Source of the DNA: CAZTLI01 sp964614375
GTDB lineage: Bacteria; Chloroflexota; Anaerolineae; Aggregatilineales; Phototrophicaceae
Direction: 5' to 3'
Assembly (NCBI GenBank): GCA_964614375.1
Contig: CAZTLI010000290.1
Location: 1-7,090, forward strand
Length of the DNA: 7,090 nt
Shown here: positions 1 to 5,557 of the stretch, one piece after another
Numbering within the stretch: position 1 is the first letter of the stretch
Layout of the letters: each line of letters starts with the position of its first letter
Notes under the pieces: generated by a model
The model's input: the letters and a program-made list of their open reading frames with translations, nothing else
Databases searched by the model: none
What the model was told of the DNA's origin: nothing
Position numbers and translations under genes: made by a program

Positions 1-1138
1 TTATCGCGTTAAAGCCGTCATCAACATTCGTTGGCGCGAGTCCTGCGGTGATAACCAGTGCATCCGCGTCAGCCGTTTTGATAGCAGCATAAGCCACACG
101 TACCAGTTCAACATAATCTGCGGCGTTGATGCTGTGGCGATCATTATTAACATTCCATTCGCGCCGCAAATTGGGTTCGCTCCAGATTTGATAGGCATCA
201 ATCTGACCGCCATCGGCATAACGCGCTGCAAGAACACCCATGAACATACCGAATGTGCTGAAATCGTCGGGTGGCGCATCGAGGTTCGTATGGCTGCGTG
301 CCCATGCGGGGGTTGAACGCACGGTGACAAGAATATCAAATCCGGCGTTGCTCAGTGTACTGATTATATTGTCTAGTGAATCGAAGTTATAGAGACCTTG
401 TGCGGTTTCAATATCTGACCAATTGACTTCAATTTTGACCCAGTTCACGCCGAGTTGTTGTGCCTGTGTTGATAAGGTAGCGACATTTGCGCCCGTGGTG
501 AATAGTTCGACACCATAAGCAAATGGCACACTCAACGGGGCAGATGGGGTGACACTGGTTGTGGGGGGTGTCGTGTTTGTGCCGCCTGATCCACTTGTCG
601 GGATGGTAAGCTGCTGACCTACGTAGATAAAATTGGCATTGCTTAGATTGTTGGCTTGCACCATCTGCCGCACCGTCGTGCCGTTATTAATGGCGATCCG
701 ATACAGTGTGTCGCCGCGCTGCACGATATAGGTTGTGGTTTCACCCGGTGTCGGGGTCACGATTGGGTCAGGTGTTGCGGCGGGCGGGGGTGGTGTGCCA
801 CCTGTGCTGCCACTGGTTGGAATGCGGATTTGCTGTCCGACGAATATCAACGCCGGGTTGACAATCCCGTTGAAATCCGCCAATGCGCGCACGGTGGTGC
901 CATTTCTGACCGCTATCCGAAACAGATTATCACCCGGTACAACAGTATAGGTTGTGAACTCACCACTTGCAGGTGTTGGAGATGGCGTGACCTCTGCTGG
1001 TTCTTCGGTCATTTCCGGCGCTTCAGTTGTTACAGGTGCGGGTTCGGCAGTGCCTTCACCGCCACCTTGGGCGGTTACACTGCTGGTCATGAACAACAAC
1101 ATGAGTAAAATTATGACGACAGGGACGAATCGTCGCAT
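1..1138 (-). CDS. Secreted LysM-LysM protein with glycosidase-like TIM-barrel domain (partial, 3' end outside window)
   Basis: The open frame gives 379 residues from an ATG at 1138 and is still open at base 1, so the C-terminus is missing. Residues 1-23 form a signal peptide (RR, then a hydrophobic core, then VTA before Gln24) with no lipobox Cys, so the product should be exported. A Thr/Pro/Glu-rich linker follows, then LysM 1 (about 63-107, 'YTVVPGDNLFRIA' to 'VGQQIRIP'), a Pro/Thr linker, LysM 2 (about 136-180, 'YIVQRGDTLYRIA' to 'VGQQLTIP') and a second linker. From about 205 the sequence resembles clan GH-A barrels (GH39/GH5-like): 'GVNWVKIEVNW', 'TVRSTPAWA', and 'YQIWSEPNL', where Glu321 sits at the usual acid/base position. 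The nucleophile strand would lie past the edge. LysM domains bind peptidoglycan or other GlcNAc polymers, so a wall-associated carbohydrate-active enzyme is likely. An AGAGGAG ribosome site 8 nt upstream fixes the start. Enzyme activity and substrate are inferred, not shown. Confidence 0.88.
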   Translation of the reverse strand, partial: MRRFVPVVIILLMLLFMTSSVTAQGGGEGTAEPAPVTTEAPEMTEEPAEVTPSPTPASGEFTTYTVVPGDNLFRIAVRNGTTVRALADFNGIVNPALIFVGQQIRIPTSGSTGGTPPPPAATPDPIVTPTPGETTTYIVQRGDTLYRIAINNGTTVRQMVQANNLSNANFIYVGQQLTIPTSGSGGTNTTPPTTSVTPSAPLSVPFAYGVELFTTGANVATLSTQAQQLGVNWVKIEVNWSDIETAQGLYNFDSLDNIISTLSNAGFDILVTVRSTPAWARSHTNLDAPPDDFSTFGMFMGVLAARYADGGQIDAYQIWSEPNLRREWNVNNDRHSINAADYVELVRVAYAAIKTADADALVITAGLAPTNVDDGFNAI

Positions 1139-1146
1139 ATTGGTAT

Positions 1147-1153
1147 CTCCTCT
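1147..1153 (-). promoter_or_regulatory. Ribosome binding site of the LysM gene
   Basis: Read on the minus strand this is AGAGGAG, ending 8 nt before the ATG at 1138. It supports that start, and the residues that follow form a clean signal peptide. Confidence 0.75.
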
Positions 1154-1157
1154 AATA

Positions 1158-1179
1158 ATGGCATTACTTTTCTTGCCAT
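1158..1179. repeat. Inverted repeat in the divergent intergenic region (possible operator)
   Basis: ATGGCA (1158-1163) and TGCCAT (1174-1179) are perfect 6-bp inverted arms separated by 10 T-rich bases. The right arm overlaps the predicted -10 box of the leftward promoter by two bases (1178-1179). The repeat lies between that box and the ribosome site of the LysM gene. It could be a repressor site or a hairpin in the 5' leader of the LysM mRNA. A 6-bp repeat can also occur by chance. Confidence 0.35.
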
Positions 1180-1205
1180 CATATTACACCGACTACCGAT
1201 GTCAC
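1178..1205 (-). promoter_or_regulatory. Sigma70-type promoter for the LysM gene
   Basis: On the minus strand GTGACA (1200-1205) matches TTGACA at five of six bases, and TATGAT (1178-1183) matches TATAAT at five of six, with a 16-bp spacer. Transcription would start near 1170-1172 and leave a leader of about 33 nt before the ATG at 1138. The promoter sits in the 161-bp gap between the two divergent genes. Confidence 0.55.
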
Positions 1206-1221
1206 GCCACTAACCTCAACG

Positions 1222-1230
1222 TGCTATAAT
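1222..1230 (+). promoter_or_regulatory. Extended -10 promoter for the DUF2207 gene and probable operon
   Basis: TGC followed by a perfect TATAAT (1225-1230) forms an extended -10 element. No convincing -35 hexamer lies 16-18 bp upstream, which is typical of TGn-type promoters. Transcription would begin near 1237, giving a leader of about 60 nt before the ATG at 1300. The back-to-back arrangement with the leftward promoter suggests shared control, but the sequence does not prove it. Confidence 0.5.
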
Positions 1231-1299
1231 TGAGTTGGGCTGGATTTTGCGATTGAATGCGTGTGGATTGAGAGCCAGCACGCTTAATGGAGGCGAACG

Positions 1300-3249
1300 A
1301 TGCAAAAGCGGCACATTGTGGGGTTGAGTCTAATAATCCTCATTATACTGATGGCTGTGTGGCCTACCATGGCGCAGGCACGGTCTGTCTTCTGGACACG
1401 TTGGGATGTGGTGATTGACAATATTGACACGACCAACAATCGCTTTGATGTCGCCGAGATATACGATGTGCAGTTCACGGGCACATTTCGGTTTGGGTCT
1501 GCGGTCATTCCGCTGGATCGAGTTGAAGAAATTCGGGATGTGCAGGTATTTGAAGCGGGGCAGCCCCTGACGGCATCCTGTAATCAGCAACCGGGTACGT
1601 ACTGCGTTCAAAACACCAGTGAAGGTAAATCTATCGTCTACTATTTCAATCGCGCGATTACAGATGCTTCCCAATCGTTTCGCATAGACTATACCGTTGT
1701 TGGGGCGCTGCGGGTGTATGACGGCGGTGACCAATTGTGGTGGGCGGCGATTCCATCCGACCACTTTGGTTTTTCGATTGGCAGCAGCACAGTGACTGTT
1801 CAACTGCCGCCTGGCTTTGGCCCACGAGAAGGTGTTGACCCGGTATTGACTTATGGCGCGCCCGGAGATGTGAGCGTCAATGGGACAACCGTTGTTGCGA
1901 CGGCAACACGCCAGATTCGCGGTAACGAATCCTTCGAGATTCGGGTGCAATACCCGCACGACGCCAATGCGCGTACTCCATTCTGGCAAAGCGAGTTCGA
2001 TAGTCAACGGGATTTTGCGGAAAATATGCTGCCGCTCATCCAAATCGGCACATTTATCCTGAGCCTTGTGATTGCGCTGGGCGGGGTGTTGGGGATGTTT
2101 ATCATCTGGCGCACCCAGGGGCGTGACCCGGAGATTGGGCCTGTGCCCGATTTCCTCGCCGAGCCGCCGTCGGATTTGCCGCCTGCAATTGTCGGTACGC
2201 TGGTGGATGAAAAAGCCGATTTGCGCGACATCCTCTCGACCATCATTGATCTGGCGCGACGCGGCTATGTAGTGATAGAAGAGAATCGCGAAAAGGCCTT
2301 TTTGGGCTTTGGGATGAACAGCGAGTTCACGTTCAAACGCACGGATAAATCGACTGACGACCTTCGTGCGTATGAACGAAAAATCCTGAGCCGTGTATTC
2401 ACCGGTGGCGTATTGGAACAGACTTTAGACGCGCTCAAAAACAAGTTCTACCGTTATATTCCCGATTTACAGACCGACCTGTATACAGAACTGGTCAACG
2501 AAGGCCTTTTTCGTACCAGTCCGGCTTCCACCCGTGCAGCATGGACGGGTACAGGCATGGTGATTGCATTTCTGTCGGTTATACTCTTCATTTTCTTCGC
2601 TGCAACCGACTCGCTGGAAAATGTCACTGTCCTTTTATTGTGCATTCCTGCGTCACTTGGTGTGGTCGGCGTGTTTACGATGATTGTCGGGCAATTTATG
2701 CCGCGTAAGACCGAGAAGGGCGCACAAGAAGCCGCTAAATGGGGCGCTTTTCTGGATTACTTATATCAGCTAGAGACGTATGTCGATGTCGAGAATGTGA
2801 CTGATCAATTCGATAAATATTTACCGTATGCAGTGGCGTTTGGGATGGATCGCTCGTGGGTGCGGAAGTTTAGTCGCATTGAAACTGTGCCTATGCCCTA
2901 CTGGTACTATCCACGTTATTATGGTGGTCCCTGGTCGCGGGGTTATACTGCGGGTACCCCCTTGAGTCAGGGTTTGCCGTCGCATGGTGATTTGCTGCCG
3001 GGTGAATTGGCTTCTGCGGGTGGTGGATTGTCGCTAGATAATGTATCTGGCGGTATCGCAGGCAGTCTGGAATCGATTTCGAGCGGATTGACCGATATGC
3101 TCAACAGTGCCGGGCGCGTGCTAACCAGCCGCCCCCAATCCACAGCAGGGACAGGCAGCGGAAGCTGGTCGAGTGGTGGACGCAGTTGGAGCGGTGGCGG
3201 CTTCCGTGGCGGTGGATTCAGCGGCGGCGGAAGTCGTGGCTTTGGTTGA
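1300..3249 (+). CDS. DUF2207 family membrane protein (YciQ-like) with Gly/Ser-rich tail
   Basis: This is a full-length 649-residue protein with GGAGG 6 nt before its ATG. A signal peptide (1-27, ending AQA) leads to an extracytoplasmic beta-rich domain (about 30-240) typical of DUF2207; Cys94 and Cys102 could form a disulfide. TM1 (about 246-270) ends in the family hallmark 'WRTQGRDP'. A cytoplasmic segment follows with 'DLRDILSTIIDLARRGYVVI', a helix-turn-helix-like fold common in this family. TM2 (417-435) and TM3 (442-464) come next, then the conserved 'AAKWGAFLDYL' and 'FDKYLPYAVAFGMDRSWVRKF'. The tail (about 528-649) is aromatic, then Gly/Ser-rich, and ends in repeated SGGG/RGGG units. 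The biochemical role of the family is unknown. The protein probably sits in the cytoplasmic membrane with its N-terminal domain outside. It is the first gene of a co-directional group; the next start is 28 bp away. Family assignment is confident, function is not. Confidence 0.92.
   Translation: MQKRHIVGLSLIILIILMAVWPTMAQARSVFWTRWDVVIDNIDTTNNRFDVAEIYDVQFTGTFRFGSAVIPLDRVEEIRDVQVFEAGQPLTASCNQQPGTYCVQNTSEGKSIVYYFNRAITDASQSFRIDYTVVGALRVYDGGDQLWWAAIPSDHFGFSIGSSTVTVQLPPGFGPREGVDPVLTYGAPGDVSVNGTTVVATATRQIRGNESFEIRVQYPHDANARTPFWQSEFDSQRDFAENMLPLIQIGTFILSLVIALGGVLGMFIIWRTQGRDPEIGPVPDFLAEPPSDLPPAIVGTLVDEKADLRDILSTIIDLARRGYVVIEENREKAFLGFGMNSEFTFKRTDKSTDDLRAYERKILSRVFTGGVLEQTLDALKNKFYRYIPDLQTDLYTELVNEGLFRTSPASTRAAWTGTGMVIAFLSVILFIFFAATDSLENVTVLLLCIPASLGVVGVFTMIVGQFMPRKTEKGAQEAAKWGAFLDYLYQLETYVDVENVTDQFDKYLPYAVAFGMDRSWVRKFSRIETVPMPYWYYPRYYGGPWSRGYTAGTPLSQGLPSHGDLLPGELASAGGGLSLDNVSGGIAGSLESISSGLTDMLNSAGRVLTSRPQSTAGTGSGSWSSGGRSWSGGGFRGGGFSGGGSRGFG
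3142..3246 (+). repeat. Gly/Ser-rich low-complexity tail coding repeat
   Basis: The last 35 codons of the DUF2207 gene encode short repeats such as SGGG, RGGG and GGGS interspersed with Trp and Phe. At DNA level this is a run of GGN/AGC codons. Similar flexible tails end many DUF2207 and TPM-domain membrane proteins, so this is a family trait and not a sign of degeneration. Confidence 0.7.
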
Positions 3250-3259
3250 TGTGCTATTC

Positions 3260-3264
3260 AGGAG
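3260..3264 (+). promoter_or_regulatory. Ribosome binding site that sets the start of the zinc-ribbon membrane gene
   Basis: AGGAG lies in the short gap after the DUF2207 stop codon, 13 nt before the ATG at 3278. The spacing is longer than ideal. It is still the only good site near a start whose product begins directly with a membrane helix, so it argues against the upstream in-frame ATG at 3173. Confidence 0.5.
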
Positions 3265-3277
3265 TAAAAGAACGACG

Positions 3278-3796
3278 ATGAATACATCACGGCTCATAGG
3301 TATCATTTTGATAGTTTCTGGCGCGGTTGTGACGATTCTCGCCGGGGGGTGGCTTGCGAGTCAAATCAGTTCCGAGTCATTGACGGTGGGTGGCGCGTTC
3401 GTCGGGGCGGTGGCGGCGTTTATCCCGATTGCGCTGCTGCTTGGGTCTGGGATTTATCTCTATATCCAGGGTGGACGCGAATCCAGGCGCGAATCGGTGA
3501 TGCACAATCAACGGCGATTGCTCGATATTGTTCGCAGTCGAGGGCAAATCAAAATTCATGATCTGGCACTTGAAATGGGCGTTCCTGTCGATTCGGTGCA
3601 AAATATGGTGCATGACCTCGTTGGTTTGCAGGTATTTAGCGGGTATGTTAACTGGAACGACGGCACACTGTACTCGGCAGAAGCCAGCCAACTGCGCGAT
3701 TTGCAGCAGTGCAAAAATTGCGGCGGTGAGATTCAATTGGCGGGTAAAGGGGTTGTGACTTGCAGATTTTGCGGGACTGAGTATTTTTTAACATAG
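3278..3796 (+). CDS. Two-helix membrane protein with winged-helix/PCI-like segment and C-terminal zinc ribbon
   Basis: From the ATG at 3278 the product has 172 residues. TM1 spans about 5-26 and TM2 about 38-64, joined by a short polar loop; 'GGRESRRES' after TM2 is positively charged, which predicts a cytoplasmic C-terminal part. Residues about 75-135 ('RRLLDIVRSRGQIKIHDLALEMGVPVD', given here only in outline as a helix, then a QIKI strand, then a recognition-helix-like stretch, then 'GYVNWNDGTLYS') look like a winged-helix or PCI-type fold. A zinc ribbon closes the protein: CKNC (Cys145, Cys148) and CRFC (Cys162, Cys165). The open frame extends upstream to an ATG at 3173, but that extension overlaps the end of the DUF2207 gene and encodes Ala/Val-rich text read out of frame from its Gly/Ser repeats. 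I do not recognise a named family. It could bind DNA or RNA at the membrane, or serve as a protein docking module. It is probably cotranscribed with the gene upstream. Confidence 0.82.
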   Translation: MNTSRLIGIILIVSGAVVTILAGGWLASQISSESLTVGGAFVGAVAAFIPIALLLGSGIYLYIQGGRESRRESVMHNQRRLLDIVRSRGQIKIHDLALEMGVPVDSVQNMVHDLVGLQVFSGYVNWNDGTLYSAEASQLRDLQQCKNCGGEIQLAGKGVVTCRFCGTEYFLT

Positions 3797-3824
3797 ATAC
3801 AGCACGGCGACAGACCAGTTATTG

Positions 3825-3843
3825 GGGGATTCGGCAGCTCCCC
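3825..3843 (+). other. Small hairpin in the 95-bp gap (possible weak attenuator)
   Basis: GGGGA (3825-3829) pairs with TCCCC (3839-3843) around a 9-base loop, and only three T residues follow. This is too weak for a confident terminator. It lies 29 bases after the stop of the zinc-ribbon membrane gene, in the longest gap of the plus-strand cluster, and might trim or stabilise the upstream mRNA. Confidence 0.25.
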
Positions 3844-3847
3844 TTTG

Positions 3848-3860
3848 CCCTAGAATAGGG
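3848..3860 (+). promoter_or_regulatory. Short palindrome containing a -10-like box before the helical-protein gene
   Basis: CCCTA (3848-3852) and TAGGG (3856-3860) are perfect arms around GAA. The palindrome contains TAGAAT (3851-3856), one base from TATAAT, about 35 bp before the ATG at 3892. No good -35 is present. It may be an internal promoter that lets the last two genes be expressed apart from the first two. Confidence 0.3.
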
Positions 3861-3891
3861 ATATTGCTTACCAACATTAAAGGATGGTGTT

Positions 3892-4425
3892 ATGTCTTCA
3901 GACCTGTATGACCGCATTGTGTCGAATCGGGGTAGGTTAGAGCGTATTGTGGCGCGCATTCCCGGTTTTCGCGGGTATCAAGAGGGGGTGGCGCGTCGAA
4001 AAGCAGACCGGATGCTGCGTGACTACATCGTCGGCGAGCTTGACCAGCGTATTCAGCGTCTTGTTCGCGTCGAACGCGATATTCTCGATGGCGGTGGTTT
4101 GTCGATGATGAGCCGCACGCGCGAGGTCAAAACCAAAGTGCAGACCTATCGTGACCGGGTGGCAACGGCGGCACCCAAATATGCGGGGCCGTTCGAGTCT
4201 ATCAAAATTGGGTCGGAAGAACTGCAACGTATTTATAGTTTTGATGAAGCCCAACTGCGCTACGTTGACCAGCTTGATACGGCGCTAACGACGCTTGAAG
4301 ACGCTGTGAAAAATGGCGAAGGCGTTGACGACGCGCTTGAGGGGGTATATGCCGTTGCGGTAGAAGCCAACGATGCCTTTGACTTGCGGGATGATGTCAT
4401 CCTCAATCTTACTCAGAAACTATAA
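3892..4425 (+). CDS. Soluble all-helical protein of unknown family, partner candidate of the SPFH protein
   Basis: The product has 177 residues with no cysteine, signal peptide or membrane segment, so it should be cytoplasmic. AAGGA ends 7 nt before the ATG. It is highly charged and predicted almost wholly helical: an Arg-rich N-terminal helix, a break at 'PGFRGYQEG' (24-32), a long helix with 'RRKADRMLRDYI' (35-46) running to about 65, a Gly-rich turn (67-69), and a helix with 'TYRDRV' (85-90). Then come 'YAGPFESIKI' (97-106), 'LQRIYSFD' (111-118) and a C-terminal helical pair. The order of an R-rich 'PGxxGY' element, a DRV helix, a 'YxGxFxxxKI' element and a 'YxFD' element feels like a conserved family seen beside SPFH genes, but I cannot name it. 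It lacks clear PspA/IM30 similarity, though a PspA-like role is conceivable. It lies 40 bp before the SPFH gene and probably shares its transcript. Confidence 0.85.
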   Translation: MSSDLYDRIVSNRGRLERIVARIPGFRGYQEGVARRKADRMLRDYIVGELDQRIQRLVRVERDILDGGGLSMMSRTREVKTKVQTYRDRVATAAPKYAGPFESIKIGSEELQRIYSFDEAQLRYVDQLDTALTTLEDAVKNGEGVDDALEGVYAVAVEANDAFDLRDDVILNLTQKL

Positions 4426-4465
4426 TCTGCTGGATAACATAGATTTCAGATAAGGAGCTATACGA

Positions 4466-5539
4466 ATGCCGCGTATTATTGACGTAATTGACCATGTAAA
4501 CGTGATGGATGACGAATTTGCCTATCGTGAACCACAGCAAGGCAGTGGCGATTGGCGCTTTGGCTCGCAGGTGATTGTTGGTGAAAGTCAGGCTGCTGTA
4601 TTCGTGCGCGGTGGTGAGGTGCTGGATACGTTGGGGCCAGGTCGTCATACCCTTTCTGTCATGAACCTGCCGATTCTTTCGGGTCTCATTGGTTTAGCGA
4701 CCAGTGGACGGACACCCTTCACCGCCGACCTGTATTTCATCAACCTCAAAGACATGCCGCAAATTGGCTGGGGCACCAATCCGCCTATCGTGCTCGAAAC
4801 ACCGGGCATGGGGCTGGGCGTGGTGCTGCTGGTGACTCATGGTGTGATTGACATTGGCGTGTCCGACCCGATGCGGTTTCTTAAGCAATATGCCGTCGGC
4901 AAGCCCATCACGCGCGTAGGTGACATGAAAGATCGCTTCCAGAGCATGTTGCTGGGCGAAATTAGTGAACTGCTGGGTAAATCCGGCGCGAAGAGCATCA
5001 TGGATGCCAATCGTCTGTTGAACGATCTCGAAGGGGCAGCGCTCGCCAAACTTAATGAGCAATTTGAGGCGCTTGGCCTGCGAATCAAGGCATTTGAAGC
5101 CAATCCATTCACCGCAAAGAACGTGCCATTGGACGAACTGCGGAATTATGTCAGCCTCGATATGTGGGAACGGGCACAGCGCCTGCACATCGCTGAAACC
5201 GCCGCTGGTAATGAAGGCATGGCCGGTGGTCTGGCAGGGGCAGGTGTTGGGCTGGGCGTTGGGCAAAGTGTGGGCGCAGCATTGAATCCCGATCAGGCGT
5301 CCATGCAGCAGCAGTTGCAGCAAAACCAAATGATGATGCAGCAGATGATGATGCAAATGATGCAGAATCAGCAGGGTGGGAGTCAGCAGGGCGGCGCGCC
5401 AGCCAACCCGACCACCCGTGAAGAAGTTCAAGCCATGATTGATAATCTGGACATGCGTTTCGCCAATGGGGAAATCTCGGAAGCGACGTACAATCGGATG
5501 GTCGAAAAATGGCAAGCACGCCTGGATGAAATGGGCTAA
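4466..5539 (+). CDS. SPFH domain protein, YdjI/virion-core type, with SHOCT-like C-terminus
   Basis: The product has 357 residues, with AAGGAG 8 nt before the ATG. Residues about 1-95 carry family hallmarks: 'GSQVIVGESQAAVFVRGGEVLDTLGPGRHTL', given as its parts 'GSQVIVGESQAAVF' (33-46) and 'GPGRHTL' (57-63), then 'NLPIL' (67-71), 'PFTADLYFINL' (84-94) and 'WGTNPPI' (102-108). The SPFH core continues to about 215, with 'VSDPMRFL' (132-139) and 'ALGLRIKAFEANPF' (202-215). Residues 250-273 are Gly/Ala/Val-rich, like a glycine zipper. Residues 280-303 hold 9 Met and 12 Gln. Residues 317-356 ('REEVQAMIDNLDMRFANGEI' onward) resemble a SHOCT oligomerisation motif. Homologs such as Bacillus YdjI often end in zinc ribbons; none is present here, and the zinc ribbon lies on the protein two genes upstream. 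SPFH proteins oligomerise on membranes as scaffolds, and YdjI is linked to PspA recruitment. The same role here is inferred. Confidence 0.92.
   Translation: MPRIIDVIDHVNVMDDEFAYREPQQGSGDWRFGSQVIVGESQAAVFVRGGEVLDTLGPGRHTLSVMNLPILSGLIGLATSGRTPFTADLYFINLKDMPQIGWGTNPPIVLETPGMGLGVVLLVTHGVIDIGVSDPMRFLKQYAVGKPITRVGDMKDRFQSMLLGEISELLGKSGAKSIMDANRLLNDLEGAALAKLNEQFEALGLRIKAFEANPFTAKNVPLDELRNYVSLDMWERAQRLHIAETAAGNEGMAGGLAGAGVGLGVGQSVGAALNPDQASMQQQLQQNQMMMQQMMMQMMQNQQGGSQQGGAPANPTTREEVQAMIDNLDMRFANGEISEATYNRMVEKWQARLDEMG
5303..5374 (+). repeat. CAG/ATG low-complexity run encoding a Met/Gln tract
   Basis: These 24 codons of the SPFH gene are nearly all ATG, CAG or CAA and encode 12 Gln and 9 Met, plus two Asn and one Leu. 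The tract links the Gly-rich segment to the SHOCT-like tail. It is in frame and uninterrupted. Such codon runs may vary in length between strains by slippage. Confidence 0.8.
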
Positions 5540-5541
5540 AG

Positions 5542-5557
5542 ACGCTCACGGAAGCGT
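5542..5557. terminator. Possible shared hairpin between convergent genes
   Basis: ACGCT (5542-5546) and AGCGT (5553-5557) are 5-bp arms around a 6-base loop, just past the SPFH stop and overlapping the stop codon of the opposite gene (5546-5548). Only short T-rich bases follow on either side. With just 6 bp between the two stop codons, any terminator must overlap coding sequence, so a weak bidirectional role is plausible. Confidence 0.3.

Noticed and set aside
1..339. A 112-codon minus-strand frame at the left edge
   Set aside because: It lies in a different frame from the LysM/glycosidase gene, which has a signal peptide, domains and an RBS. Its translation has no domain-like pattern.
656..1229. 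Plus-strand frames of 150, 71 and 91 codons across the LysM region
   Set aside because: They are shadows of the minus-strand LysM gene. The Cys/Arg/Trp-rich or Gly/Val-rich composition has no domain support, and one of them runs through the promoter region.
1330..2043. Long open frame on the minus strand opposite the DUF2207 gene (237 codons)
   Set aside because: The opposite strand encodes a clear DUF2207 protein. The antisense translation has no recognisable motif, and its length follows from the codon bias of the sense gene.
3173..3277. Upstream in-frame ATG (3173) and GTG (3251) for the zinc-ribbon membrane protein
   Set aside because: The extension from 3173 is Ala/Val text read from the DUF2207 Gly/Ser repeat in another frame. 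The GTG has no RBS at a proper distance, while the ATG at 3278 follows AGGAG and begins a membrane helix.
3825..3843. Strong intrinsic terminator splitting the four-gene cluster
   Set aside because: The stem is only five base pairs and the T run is three bases, too weak to call.
5303..5374. CAG/ATG repeat run considered as a CRISPR-like or satellite array
   Set aside because: There are no regular repeat-spacer units; it is a short in-frame coding tract of Met and Gln codons.
4694..5515. 273-codon minus-strand frame opposite the SPFH gene, His/Leu-rich
   Set aside because: It is the mirror of the SPFH gene; the His/Leu runs are the reverse of its ATG/CAG codons. No RBS or domain supports it.
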